From CAVQZC01 sp963718315 (GTDB taxonomy: Bacteria; Actinomycetota; Thermoleophilia; Gaiellales; JAICJC01): a DNA stretch of 64,000 nt. Shown here piece by piece: positions 8,121 through 16,618 of the stretch (its first letter is position 1; every line of letters begins with the position of its first letter). The notes beneath the pieces were generated by a model, which searched no databases, was not told the origin of the DNA, and saw nothing but the letters and a program-made list of their open reading frames with translations. Made by a program: the position numbers and the translations under genes. The stretch spans positions 372,001-436,000 of the forward strand of contig CAVQZC010000013.1 of the NCBI GenBank assembly GCA_963718315.1, written 5' to 3'.

Positions 8121-9584
8121 ATGTCGCTCTCCATCGCCGAGTACCGCGACCGGGTCGAGGAGATGACCGCGGAGGCGCTGGAGGAGTACTACCGGCACAG
8201 CGCGGGACTCAAGCCGACCCTCGAGCTGACGCCGATCTACGACCGCTATGCCGAGCTGGCGACCCTCGACCAGATCGCCGCCCTGCGCGCCGCGAGCGCG
8301 CCGGTCGAGCTGGTGCGGTTCGCCGCCGAGACCTACATCGGCAACGGCACCAAGCAGCTCTCCGACCAGGTCGCGAACACCGAGTCGTCGCTGGTGATCA
8401 CCCGCGGCGAGGAGCAGATCGCCTACCGCGCGATGCGCCCGCGGATCCTCAACGAGCCCGACCCAGACGTCCGCCGCGACCTCCAGCGGCTGCGCTGCGA
8501 GGCGACCGACCGCGACCTCAACCCGCTCCTCGGCGAGGCTGCCGAGCTCGACCGGGAGCTGGTATCGGAGCTGGGCGCCGGCTCGATGCTCGAGCTGTAC
8601 GAGGGACTCGACTACGACCCCGTCGGCCTGGCCCGCCAGGCGGAGTCGTTCCTGGACGAGACCGAGGAGCTGTACCGCCGCGAGCTCGGAAAGGCCCTCC
8701 GCGACCGGGTCGGCGTCGAGCTCGAGCGGGCGGGGCCCCAGGACGTGTCGCGCCTGTGGCGGGCCCCGGAGTTCGACCGGGGGTTCCCGGCGAACGAGGC
8801 GCTGCCGGCCCTGCGCGCAACGCTGGCCGGAATGGGGATCGACCTCGCCGGCCAGCGCAACGTCATCGTGGACATGGATGCACGGGCCGGAAAGCATCCG
8901 CGCGCCTTCTGCGCGCCGGTGCGCGTGCCACAGCGGGTGATCCTGGTCGTGCTCCCGCAGGGCGGGCAGGACGACTACCACGCGCTGTTCCACGAGGCGG
9001 GCCACGCCGAGCACTTTGCGCACACGGCAGCCGACCTGCCGGCCGAGGCGCGCGTCCTCGGAGATAACGGCGTCACGGAGGGCTTCGCCTTCCTGCTCGA
9101 GCACCTGATCGCCAACCCCGCCTGGCTCGCGGCCCGGCTGTCGTTCCCGCGGGCCGACGAGTACCTCCATTTCATCGCGCTCTCCAAGCTCTGCTACCTG
9201 CGCCGGTACTGCGCCAAGCTGCTGTACGAGATCGAGCTGCACCGGGGCGTGCCGCTGGCCGATCTGCCCGAGCGCTACGCGGAGCTGCTGACCCTCGGCG
9301 TGGGCGTCCCCTACCCCGCCGGCGACTACCTGGAGGACGTCGACGGCGGCTTCTACTGCACCTGCTACCTGCGGGCCTGGGCCTTCGAGGCCCAGCTGAC
9401 CGGCTACCTCAAGCGCCGCTACGGCGTCGGCTGGTTCGCCGACCGCAAGGCCGGCAGCCTGGTACGCGAGCTGTGGAACCTGGGCCAGTCGCTGCGCGCC
9501 GACAAGCTGCTCGACGAGGTCTGCGGCGAGCAGATCGACCTCGCCGTGCTGGCCGACGAGGCGCGGCAGGCACTCACCCTGTAG
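8121..9584 (+). CDS. M3-like zinc metallopeptidase (oligopeptidase)
   Basis: A 487-residue cytoplasmic protein with no signal peptide. Residues about 290-297 hold the zinc-binding HEAGH, followed 30-odd residues later by GVTEGFAF, whose Glu is the likely third zinc ligand. This layout and the largely helical sequence fit the M3/M32 gluzincin group, which cut short peptides. It is shorter than classical M3 oligopeptidases (about 600-680 residues), so the exact family is uncertain. The 3' end overlaps the convergent glycosyltransferase gene by 11 bases. Confidence 0.7.
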   Translation: MSLSIAEYRDRVEEMTAEALEEYYRHSAGLKPTLELTPIYDRYAELATLDQIAALRAASAPVELVRFAAETYIGNGTKQLSDQVANTESSLVITRGEEQIAYRAMRPRILNEPDPDVRRDLQRLRCEATDRDLNPLLGEAAELDRELVSELGAGSMLELYEGLDYDPVGLARQAESFLDETEELYRRELGKALRDRVGVELERAGPQDVSRLWRAPEFDRGFPANEALPALRATLAGMGIDLAGQRNVIVDMDARAGKHPRAFCAPVRVPQRVILVVLPQGGQDDYHALFHEAGHAEHFAHTAADLPAEARVLGDNGVTEGFAFLLEHLIANPAWLAARLSFPRADEYLHFIALSKLCYLRRYCAKLLYEIELHRGVPLADLPERYAELLTLGVGVPYPAGDYLEDVDGGFYCTCYLRAWAFEAQLTGYLKRRYGVGWFADRKAGSLVRELWNLGQSLRADKLLDEVCGEQIDLAVLADEARQALTL

Positions 9585-11214
9585 AGCGGCCGTACGTGCA
9601 CTGGTCCTGGCGCCACATCCGCAGCGCGGTGCGGTAGTAGTGGCCGACGATCCCGAAGTCGTGGATCGGCTTGCTGACCGGGATCAACGAGCTGTATCCC
9701 CTGATCCCGGCCTGGAGCGCGCCGCCGACCGTCTGCGGCGTGACCGGGAACCGGGCGACCACGTAGTTGCCGAACTGCTGCACCTGGTCGGCGCCCGCCG
9801 ACTGCAGCGCCGTGGCGGCGGCCGGCGGGTTCGGCGGGCGAAGGAGCAGCCATGCGTCCGTCGGCGTCCGCTGCTGGTCGTGCAGGCGCGCGATCAGGTC
9901 GCAGCCGGTCGCGTCGCCGAGCTGCCTCCATCGCCCGAGCCCGGTATTGCCACGCGCCTCGAGCACGGCATAAGCGCCGTACAGCCGGGACGCGGCACCC
10001 AGCTCCGACTCGCCGGCGGAGGTCAGCAGCACGTCGCCGGGCTGGAAGTTCTTCTCCAGGTACAGGCTCGCGTGGCGAAGGTCGGGCGTGAACGTGCCGA
10101 CGTTGTTGTGCACGGCGACGGCGCTGGGCGCATACAGCAGCACCATCACCGCGACCACGGCGATCGGCCCGCGCTTGCCGACCCGGCGAGCCAGCTCGAG
10201 CAGGAAGGCGGCGGTGGCGACCGCATAGCCCGGGATCAGGAACGAGAGGTGCCGCTGCGGCGCGAAGTCGCTCGAGTTCGCGGTCAGGATCGAGAGCAGC
10301 ACGAGGGGCAGCAGAAGCCACACCGTGCAGACCAGGGCGGCCCGCCGGTTGGCTGCCCACAGCGCCAGCACCCCGAGCACGCACGCCAACCCCAGAAGCA
10401 GGCCGAAGACGGCGTAGCTCGAGCCGCTCCAGGCCGATCCCAGCTCCGTCCAGAACCTGGTGGACGCGACGTCGACCACCTGAGACCCGCTGCCGACACC
10501 GTACTTGTGCTGCAACGGCGCGTAGACCTCACGCAACCCGGCCAGCGCACCGGCGCCGAGAACGAGCGCCGCTCCCAGCACGATCAGCGGCCGCCGCTCC
10601 CCGATGCTGCGCCGGCGCAGCATCGGGCCCAGCCCCAGAACGACCAGCAGCGCCAGCTCGGAGAAGAGTGCGAACAGGCCGAACGGGTGCGCCGCGGCGA
10701 GCAGTAGCGCGGTGATCGCGTAGGGCACGACGAGCTTCGCCGAGCGCGTGCGCAGCATCACCAGCAGGATCCAGAGGCTGCCGTAGCAGGCGGCCAGCAT
10801 GGCCGTGTAGCCGCGCGCGAACTGCGCGAGGTTGACGACCGCGGGCGAGATCGCCGTGATCACCGAGACCAGCGCCCCGCCGGGCGGCCCGAGCAGCTCC
10901 CGGCCCAGCCAGTAGGCGAGCGCCACAGCCAGAATCCCCAGTAGGGCGGAGGGCAGGCGCAGCCCCAGCACGTCGTCGTGCCAGAGCAGCGACACGTGTA
11001 CCAGCAGGTAGTGAAGCGGCGGCCCGTGGCGGTAGTCGATCGCCGTGTGCAGCACGTCGCGGGCCGATGGCTCCGAGGCAACGTGCAGCGTGACGCCCTC
11101 GTCGTTGTGCAACGGCCGGTAGTCGAGCCCGAACGCGAGCACCGACCCGGCGTAGAACAGGGTGGCCAGCGCGCCGACTACAGGCGCCCAGCGGGCGGTC
11201 AGGAAGGCGCGCAT
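9574..11214 (-). CDS. GT39/PMT-like membrane glycosyltransferase
   Basis: A 546-residue polytopic protein with about ten to twelve membrane spans, of the GT-C fold used by enzymes that take sugars from polyprenyl-phosphate carriers. The first outer loop has the acidic pair of the family (RPLHNDEGVTLH), followed by the amphipathic region and RLPSALLGILAVALAYWLGREL. A soluble outer C-terminal domain of about 150 residues follows the last span. It is divergent from a GT2 gene that could make its polyprenyl-phosphate-sugar donor, so the two probably act on the same surface glycan. Start ATG 11214 lies eight bases after a CATAAT hexamer. Confidence 0.75.
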   Translation of the reverse strand: MRAFLTARWAPVVGALATLFYAGSVLAFGLDYRPLHNDEGVTLHVASEPSARDVLHTAIDYRHGPPLHYLLVHVSLLWHDDVLGLRLPSALLGILAVALAYWLGRELLGPPGGALVSVITAISPAVVNLAQFARGYTAMLAACYGSLWILLVMLRTRSAKLVVPYAITALLLAAAHPFGLFALFSELALLVVLGLGPMLRRRSIGERRPLIVLGAALVLGAGALAGLREVYAPLQHKYGVGSGSQVVDVASTRFWTELGSAWSGSSYAVFGLLLGLACVLGVLALWAANRRAALVCTVWLLLPLVLLSILTANSSDFAPQRHLSFLIPGYAVATAAFLLELARRVGKRGPIAVVAVMVLLYAPSAVAVHNNVGTFTPDLRHASLYLEKNFQPGDVLLTSAGESELGAASRLYGAYAVLEARGNTGLGRWRQLGDATGCDLIARLHDQQRTPTDAWLLLRPPNPPAAATALQSAGADQVQQFGNYVVARFPVTPQTVGGALQAGIRGYSSLIPVSKPIHDFGIVGHYYRTALRMWRQDQCTYGRSTG

Positions 11215-11298
11215 CGGCGGTGATTATGACCGCCGTAGTCGTGCAACGGCCCCGGATCCACCCAATCGCCTCCGGCATTGGCAAAGGTGCGAACCGGG

Positions 11299-11304
11299 TA
11301 CCCT
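11299..11304 (+). promoter_or_regulatory. Putative -10 hexamer (TACCCT) for a leaderless mRNA
   Basis: TACCCT lies exactly six bases before GTG 11311, matching the spacing seen at other leaderless-looking genes here. It favours GTG 11311 over the upstream TTG 11278 as the start. Confidence 0.4.
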
Positions 11305-11310
11305 ATCGAC

Positions 11311-12276
11311 GTGGCCACCGAAGCCGCCCCGAGCACGGTCGCACCCGATCTGGGGATACCAGACGTCAGCATCGTGATCCCGCTGCTGAACGAGGAGCGG
11401 ACGATCGAGCCGCTGTACGGCGGGATCGCCACCACGCTCGCCGCCAGCGGGCTGCGTGCGGAGATGATCTTCATCGACGACGGGTCGACCGACCGGACGA
11501 TGGAGCTGCTGACCGCTCTGCACGACCGCGATCCGCGGGTGCGGGTCGTCTCGTTCAAACGAAACTTCGGTCAGCACCCGGCGATGCACGCCGGCATCGC
11601 CCGCGCCCGCGGCCGCATCGTCGTGACGATGGACGGCGACCTCCAGAACCAGCCCAGCGACATTCCCAAGCTGGTGGCGGCCATCGAGGGCGGCGCCGAC
11701 GTGGCCAGCGGCCGCCGCGTGGAGCGCCACGACGGGTTCATGCTGCGGCGGGTGCCCTCGAACCTGATCAACCGGATGCTGGCGCGGCTCACCGGCGCCC
11801 CCATCTCCGACTTCGGCTGCGCGTTCAACGCCTATCGGCGAGACGCCATCGAGCCGGTCATGCACCGGGTCGGCCGCCAGAAGTTCACCAAGGCGCTGGT
11901 CTGCTCGACCGGGGCGCGGGTGACCGAGGTCGATCTGCAGAACGAGGCGCGCGCCGACAGCAGCCGCTACAGCCTGCTCAAGCTGATCAAGCTCGCCCTC
12001 CACGTGCTGACCGGATTCTGGGCCCAGATGGTGCAGTGGGTGGGTGCAGCTCTCGCAATTCTGGGTATCCTGACATCAGTGGTGGTGGGGATCTGGGGCC
12101 TTACGTACTGGATTCGCCATCACAACTTCCCCGGCCCGCTGTTCCTCGGTGGGCTGGTGCTGTTCGTTCTCGGGCTGCAGGGGTTCCTGATGGCGGTGCT
12201 CGGCGAGTATCTCCAGCGGATCCAGCGCGATATCGAGCATCGACCGATCTACTACATCGACCGCGAGTTGGGGTAA
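11311..12276 (+). CDS. GT2 polyprenyl-phosphate glycosyltransferase (DPM1/ArnC-like)
   Basis: Transfers a sugar from a nucleotide donor to polyprenyl phosphate at the inner membrane. The GT-A domain has SIVIPLLNEERTI at its start, the IDDGSTD motif, RNFGQHPAMHAGI, and the metal-binding DGDLQNQP. Two C-terminal membrane spans follow (about LAILGILTSVVVGIWGL and LGGLVLFVLGLQGFLMAVL), as in ArnC and GtrB. GTG 11311 is preferred because of the TACCCT hexamer six bases upstream; TTG 11278 would add 11 residues. It heads a same-strand run with a sugar epimerase/dehydratase, ATP-grasp enzyme, aminotransferase and flippase-like protein. Confidence 0.85.
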   Translation: MATEAAPSTVAPDLGIPDVSIVIPLLNEERTIEPLYGGIATTLAASGLRAEMIFIDDGSTDRTMELLTALHDRDPRVRVVSFKRNFGQHPAMHAGIARARGRIVVTMDGDLQNQPSDIPKLVAAIEGGADVASGRRVERHDGFMLRRVPSNLINRMLARLTGAPISDFGCAFNAYRRDAIEPVMHRVGRQKFTKALVCSTGARVTEVDLQNEARADSSRYSLLKLIKLALHVLTGFWAQMVQWVGAALAILGILTSVVVGIWGLTYWIRHHNFPGPLFLGGLVLFVLGLQGFLMAVLGEYLQRIQRDIEHRPIYYIDRELG

Positions 12277-12278
12277 CT

Positions 12279-13271
12279 GTGAAGCGCATCTTGGTCACCG
12301 GCGGCGCCGGGTTCATCTCCTCGAACATGATCCGCTACCTCCTGCACCACACGGGGCACGAGGTGGTGACGATGGACGCCCTCACCTACGCCGGCAACAT
12401 GGCGAACCTCGAGGACATCCACCTGCACGAGCGGCTCCGCTTCATGGAGGGCGACATCCGCGACGTGGTCGACGTGACGCGGGCTCTGCAAGGGGTGGAC
12501 GTGATCGTGAACGCCGCGGCCGAGTCGCACGTCTCGAAGTCGATCGAGGACGGTGGCCGCGAGTTCGTGACCACCAACGTCGTCGGCACGCAGGTGCTGC
12601 TGGACGCGATCCGCGACTACCCGGTCGAGCGGTTCATCCTGATCTCCTCGTCCGAGGTCTACGGCACCGCCGTCAGCGACCCGATGACCGAGGAGCATCC
12701 GCTCAACCCGCGCTCGCCGTACGCGGGAACCAAGGCCGGCGGCGACCGGCTCGCCTACTCGTACTGGTGCACATACGACCTGCCGATCACCATCATCCGG
12801 CCCTTCAACAACTACGGGCCCTACCAGCACCCCGAGAAGGTCGTCCCGCGGTTCATCATCCAGGCGCTGAGCGACCAGCCGCTGACCATCCACGGCCGCG
12901 GCGGCGCCAGCCGCGACTGGCTGCACGTCTCGGACACCGCCGAGGCGATCGTGCGCGCGTGCGAGGTGCCGATGGAGCAGATCGCCGGCGAGACGATCAA
13001 CGTCGCCACCGGCGAAGACGAGTCGGTGGAGATGATCGCCGACGCCATCCTGGACATCCTGGGCAAACCCGCCAGCCTCAAGCACCACGTCGACGACCGC
13101 CCCGGGCAGGTCGACCGCCACATCGGTTCGACCGACAAGGCCGCAGAGCTGCTGGGCTGGCGCTCGAGCATCGGCTTCACGGAGGGGCTCGAGCGGACCG
13201 TCGAGTGGTACCGCGACAACCCCCAGTGGTGGCAGCCGATCCTGGCCGAGTCGGCCGTGCAGACGGTCTGA
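12279..13271 (+). CDS. NAD-dependent nucleotide-sugar 4,6-dehydratase/epimerase (extended SDR)
   Basis: A 330-residue extended short-chain dehydrogenase acting on a nucleotide sugar. It has the NAD-binding GGAGFISSN (residues 8-16), the catalytic Tyr148-x3-Lys152 (YAGTK) and the substrate region FNNYGPYQHPEKVVP. Where RmlB has STDEVYG, this protein has SSSEVYGTA followed by MTEEHPLNPRSPY, closer to the LegB-type 4,6-dehydratases that work with a DegT aminotransferase. GTG 12279 starts two bases after the GT2 stop. The aminotransferase two genes down fits a dehydratase-then-aminotransferase path. The exact sugar is unknown. Confidence 0.82.
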   Translation: MKRILVTGGAGFISSNMIRYLLHHTGHEVVTMDALTYAGNMANLEDIHLHERLRFMEGDIRDVVDVTRALQGVDVIVNAAAESHVSKSIEDGGREFVTTNVVGTQVLLDAIRDYPVERFILISSSEVYGTAVSDPMTEEHPLNPRSPYAGTKAGGDRLAYSYWCTYDLPITIIRPFNNYGPYQHPEKVVPRFIIQALSDQPLTIHGRGGASRDWLHVSDTAEAIVRACEVPMEQIAGETINVATGEDESVEMIADAILDILGKPASLKHHVDDRPGQVDRHIGSTDKAAELLGWRSSIGFTEGLERTVEWYRDNPQWWQPILAESAVQTV

Positions 13272-14368
13272 CGCTCGTCGTCCTCGGCGGGGGGCCGGCA
13301 CAGCGCCACGCGATCGACGCGGCGCACCGGCTGGGCGCCACGACGGTGATCTGCGACATCGACCCCTCGCGCGGGGACGTCGCCGTGTCCTCGGAGGACG
13401 CCGACGGCGTGCTGGCCGTCGCCCGGGAGCGCAGCGCCGACGGACTGATCGCCCCCGGCACCGACTGGCCGGTGCGGGTGGCGGCGGTCGTCGCCGCGAA
13501 GCTCGGCCTGCCCCACCCGATCAGCCCGGAGGTGGCCGAGCTGTGCACCGACAAGGTCGCCCAGCGCAGCGCGCTCGAGGCGGCCGGCGTCGGGCAGCCC
13601 GACTGGTCGCTGACCGAACCGCCCGGCTACCCGTGCGTGGTCAAGGTCGGCGACCGGCAGGGCCAGCGGGCGATGACCGTGCTGCAGTCCGCCGACGGCC
13701 TGCCCGCCGCCCGCGCGCGTGCGCGGGAGGCCTCCCGCGGGGGGCAGGTGCTGTACGAGCGGTTCGTGCCCGGGCCGGAGGTGACCGTGAACGGGTTCGC
13801 GGTGGACGGCCGGCACCATCCGGTGGCGGTGACCGACCGCGTGCACTTCGACGACGCGCCCGGCGTCGCCCGCCGCCACGTCTACCCGTCAACCGTCGAC
13901 GCTCATGCTGCGGCCGAGGCGGCGACGGCGGCCGTCAAGGCGCTTGGCATCGAGTCCGGCCCCACCTACACCCAGCTGATCATGGGCGAGGACGGCCCGG
14001 CGGTGATGGAGGTCGCCGCCCGGCTGGGGGGCGGTCACGACTCGGAGCTGGTGCTGCAGGCAACCGGGGTCGACCTGGCCGCCGCGGCCGTCCGCGCGGC
14101 GCTGGGAATCCCGGTCGACGAAGGCGATCTGGCACCGACGCGGAATCAGGCGTGTGTGGTCGAGTTCCTGCAGGCACCTGCGGGCGTACTGCGCAAAGCG
14201 GCGGGCCCGCCCGGGGTCACGTTCTACCATGCGCCCGGGCACCGATACGGGCCGCTGGCGATCGCCACCGATCGAGCCGGATACGTTATCGCCGGCGGCC
14301 ACAGCCGAGCCGAGGCGCTCGAGCAGGCGGCCGAGGCAATCCGTTCAGTGGTCTTCGAGGTCACATGA
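13229..14368 (+). CDS. ATP-grasp carboxylate-amine ligase-like protein
   Basis: About 370-379 residues with an ATP-grasp fold: an N-terminal Rossmann-like part (LVVLGGGPAQRHAIDAA), CTDKVAQRSALEAAGV, the ATP-binding PCVVKVGDRQGQRAM, YERFVPGPEVTVNGF, and the metal site MEVAARLGGGHDSEL. Such enzymes join a carboxylate to an amine or other nucleophile through an acyl phosphate. The start is unclear: GTG 13226 or 13229 overlaps the upstream gene by about 44 bases, while CTG 13268 overlaps its TGA stop and sits just before the conserved fold. The 3' end overlaps the aminotransferase as ATGA. Between sugar dehydratase and aminotransferase genes it may acylate an amino sugar; that is inference. Confidence 0.75.
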   Translation: MAADPGRVGRADGLTLVVLGGGPAQRHAIDAAHRLGATTVICDIDPSRGDVAVSSEDADGVLAVARERSADGLIAPGTDWPVRVAAVVAAKLGLPHPISPEVAELCTDKVAQRSALEAAGVGQPDWSLTEPPGYPCVVKVGDRQGQRAMTVLQSADGLPAARARAREASRGGQVLYERFVPGPEVTVNGFAVDGRHHPVAVTDRVHFDDAPGVARRHVYPSTVDAHAAAEAATAAVKALGIESGPTYTQLIMGEDGPAVMEVAARLGGGHDSELVLQATGVDLAAAAVRAALGIPVDEGDLAPTRNQACVVEFLQAPAGVLRKAAGPPGVTFYHAPGHRYGPLAIATDRAGYVIAGGHSRAEALEQAAEAIRSVVFEVT

Positions 14369-15567
14369 GTCGAACAGCCGCATCCAAGCTTGCCATCGAC
14401 GGGGGTTCCCCGGTGCGGTCGACGCTGCTCGAGTTCGCTCCCCCGGTGATCGGTCAGGAGGAGATCGACTCGGTTGTGGCGACGCTGCAGACCGGGTGGC
14501 TGACCTCCGGCCCACGGGTCGTCGAGCTCGAAGAGCGCTTCGCCGGTTACACGACCGCTGCGCACGCGGTGGCAACCTCGTCCTGTACCGCAGCCCTGCA
14601 CCTCTCGCTGGTCGCAGCGGGCATCGGCGCCGGCGACGAGGTGGTGACCACCTCCTTCACCTGGCCGGCCACGACCAACGCGATCATCCACACCGGCGCG
14701 ACGCCGGTGTTCGCCGACGTCGACCCCGGCTCACTGAACATCGACCCGGCGGCCATCGAGGCAGCCCTCACGGCCCGGACCAGGGCGGTGCTCCCGGTGC
14801 ATTTCGCCGGTGCCCCCTGCGACATGGATGCCATCGAGGCGATCGCCCGGCCGCACGGACTGACGATCGTCGAGGACGCCGCTCATGCGGTCGAGACGAC
14901 CGTCCGCGGCCGCAAGGTCGGCTCGATCGGCGACTTCACCTGCTTCTCGCTGTACGCGACCAAGAGCCTTGCCGGCGGCGAAGGCGGCATGGTCACCACC
15001 GCCGACCCGGAACAGGCCGCGACGCTGCGCCTGCTGCGGTCACAGGGCGTGACGCGCGACCCGTGGATCCGCCGCGCGACGGGCGCTCCGGGCCAGTACG
15101 ACGTGCTCCAGCCTGGGTTCAAGGCCAACCTCGCCGACCTGCAGGCGGCGGTGGCGATGCCCAAGCTCGAACGGATCGAGCCGTTCCGCGAGATCCGCTC
15201 GGCGCTGGCCGAGCGCTACGACGCCGGGCTGGCCTCGCTGCCTGGGATCACGCCGCTTCTCCGCCCTGACTTCGGCCGCCACGCCTACCACCTCTACGTC
15301 GTGCGGATCGACCCGGCCCTGGCCGGCGCCGACCGCGACGCCTACGCCGCCGCCCTGCGGGCCGAGAACATCTCCACCGGCCTGCACTTCCTGCCCGTGC
15401 ACCAGCTCTCCTGGTACCGCGACAACATCGCATCGCCGGCCCTGCCGGCAACCGAGCTCGCCGGCGCCCAGGTGCTCTCGCTCCCCCTCTCCGGCGCTCA
15501 CACGCCGGATGACGTCGACGACGCGCTGGCGGCCGTCCACAAGCTGCACACCGCGTTCACGGCATGA
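14365..15567 (+). CDS. DegT/DnrJ/EryC1 family sugar aminotransferase
   Basis: A 400-residue PLP enzyme that aminates a keto sugar nucleotide, normally with glutamate as donor. The PLP lysine is Lys200 in FSLYATKSLAGGEGG. Other family marks are TGWLTSGP near the start, SCTAALHLSL, SFTWPATTNAI, VEDAAHAVE and GFKANLADLQAAVA. ATG 14365 overlaps the ATP-grasp stop as ATGA, and its own stop overlaps the next ATG the same way, so translation of the three genes is coupled. It is the natural partner of the upstream 4,6-dehydratase in making an amino sugar for a surface glycan. Confidence 0.9.
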   Translation: MSRTAASKLAIDGGSPVRSTLLEFAPPVIGQEEIDSVVATLQTGWLTSGPRVVELEERFAGYTTAAHAVATSSCTAALHLSLVAAGIGAGDEVVTTSFTWPATTNAIIHTGATPVFADVDPGSLNIDPAAIEAALTARTRAVLPVHFAGAPCDMDAIEAIARPHGLTIVEDAAHAVETTVRGRKVGSIGDFTCFSLYATKSLAGGEGGMVTTADPEQAATLRLLRSQGVTRDPWIRRATGAPGQYDVLQPGFKANLADLQAAVAMPKLERIEPFREIRSALAERYDAGLASLPGITPLLRPDFGRHAYHLYVVRIDPALAGADRDAYAAALRAENISTGLHFLPVHQLSWYRDNIASPALPATELAGAQVLSLPLSGAHTPDDVDDALAAVHKLHTAFTA

Positions 15568-16538
15568 GCCGCCGCACACGGCTGGCGATCGAGTCCCTCG
15601 TCTCGGGGGTCATCCTGGTCGTCGTGCTCTGGATCTCCAACCCGGAGCAGATCTGGCAGACCCTGTCCCACGCCCAGCCCGGCTGGCTGGCGCTGGCGCT
15701 GGTCATCCAGATCGCGACCATCCCGGTGATGGCCTACCGCTGGCAGCTCCTGCTGGACGCCAAGGGCATCCACCAGCGGATGGGCTGGCTGACGCGGACC
15801 TACTACATCGCGCTGTTCGCCGGGCAGTTCCTGCCCGCGGCGATCGGCGGCGACGCCGTGCGGGCCGTCGAGCTCGGCCGCCGCACGCACGACGCGCCCG
15901 AGGCGGTTGCGTCGGTGCTGATCGACCGGGTGGTCGGTGTGATCTCGCTGGTGGCACTGGCAGCGGTCGCCATCGCCGCCGGGGGCCACAGCGCGGCCGG
16001 CCCCGAGGTGCTGGTGGTGGAGGTCATGTTCGGCGTCGCCGCGCTGGCGGTGCTGGGGCTGCTCTTCTCGTCCCGCGTCCGCGGCCTGGCAGCGCGGGTG
16101 CTGGAGCCGCGCTCCGACGGCCACCCACTGATCAAGGGCGAGCGGTTCTACGACGCGCTACATGCCTACCGCAACCACCGGGTCGTGCTGGTCGTGGTCG
16201 GCGTGCTCGCCCTGGCGGTGCAGGTCGCCCGCATCGGCACCATCTGGATGCTGGTGCAGGCGCTCAACCTCGACGTCCCCATCTCGTCGATCTTCATCAC
16301 CGGCCCCGTGCTCTTCGTGGCGCTCATCCTCCCGGTCTCGATCAACGGCATCGGCGTCCGCGAGGCGGTGTTCGTCTACTTCCTCCGCGACTACACGACG
16401 CCGAGCCAGGCGTTCGCGCTGGGCGTGGCGTTCTTCGCCCTGACCACCGCGACGGCGATGGTCGGCGGGCTGCTGCTGGCGTTCAGGTTCGTGCGCTACG
16501 GCGTCGAGGCCGCCCGCCCGCGCCGCCAGATCGACTAA
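15564..16538 (+). CDS. Flippase-like/lysylphosphatidylglycerol synthase-type membrane protein
   Basis: A 324-residue polytopic membrane protein of the LPG_synthase_TM (UPF0104, AglD-like) family, with about eight spans. Typical family marks are AYRWQLLLDAKG, FAGQFLPAAIGGDAVRA and LPVSINGIGVREAVFVYFL. Members accompany polyprenol-linked glycan genes and are suspected of moving lipid-linked sugars or transferring them. It starts at ATG 15564 inside the aminotransferase stop (ATGA) and closes the coupled sugar cassette. The catalytic half of MprF is absent, so it is not a lysyl transferase by itself. Confidence 0.8.
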   Translation: MSRRTRLAIESLVSGVILVVVLWISNPEQIWQTLSHAQPGWLALALVIQIATIPVMAYRWQLLLDAKGIHQRMGWLTRTYYIALFAGQFLPAAIGGDAVRAVELGRRTHDAPEAVASVLIDRVVGVISLVALAAVAIAAGGHSAAGPEVLVVEVMFGVAALAVLGLLFSSRVRGLAARVLEPRSDGHPLIKGERFYDALHAYRNHRVVLVVVGVLALAVQVARIGTIWMLVQALNLDVPISSIFITGPVLFVALILPVSINGIGVREAVFVYFLRDYTTPSQAFALGVAFFALTTATAMVGGLLLAFRFVRYGVEAARPRRQID

Positions 16539-16618
16539 GAGCGCCTAAGCCTTGGGCCGGGACGCCGACCGCCGGCTCGATAAGCTCTGCCGCGGCAAGC
16601 ACACGACGGGGACGGTTT

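Noticed and set aside
16535..16552. CTAAG...CTAAG repeat before the MFS gene as a further response-regulator site
   Set aside because: The period is 10, not 11, the match is partial and it overlaps the preceding gene's stop codon.
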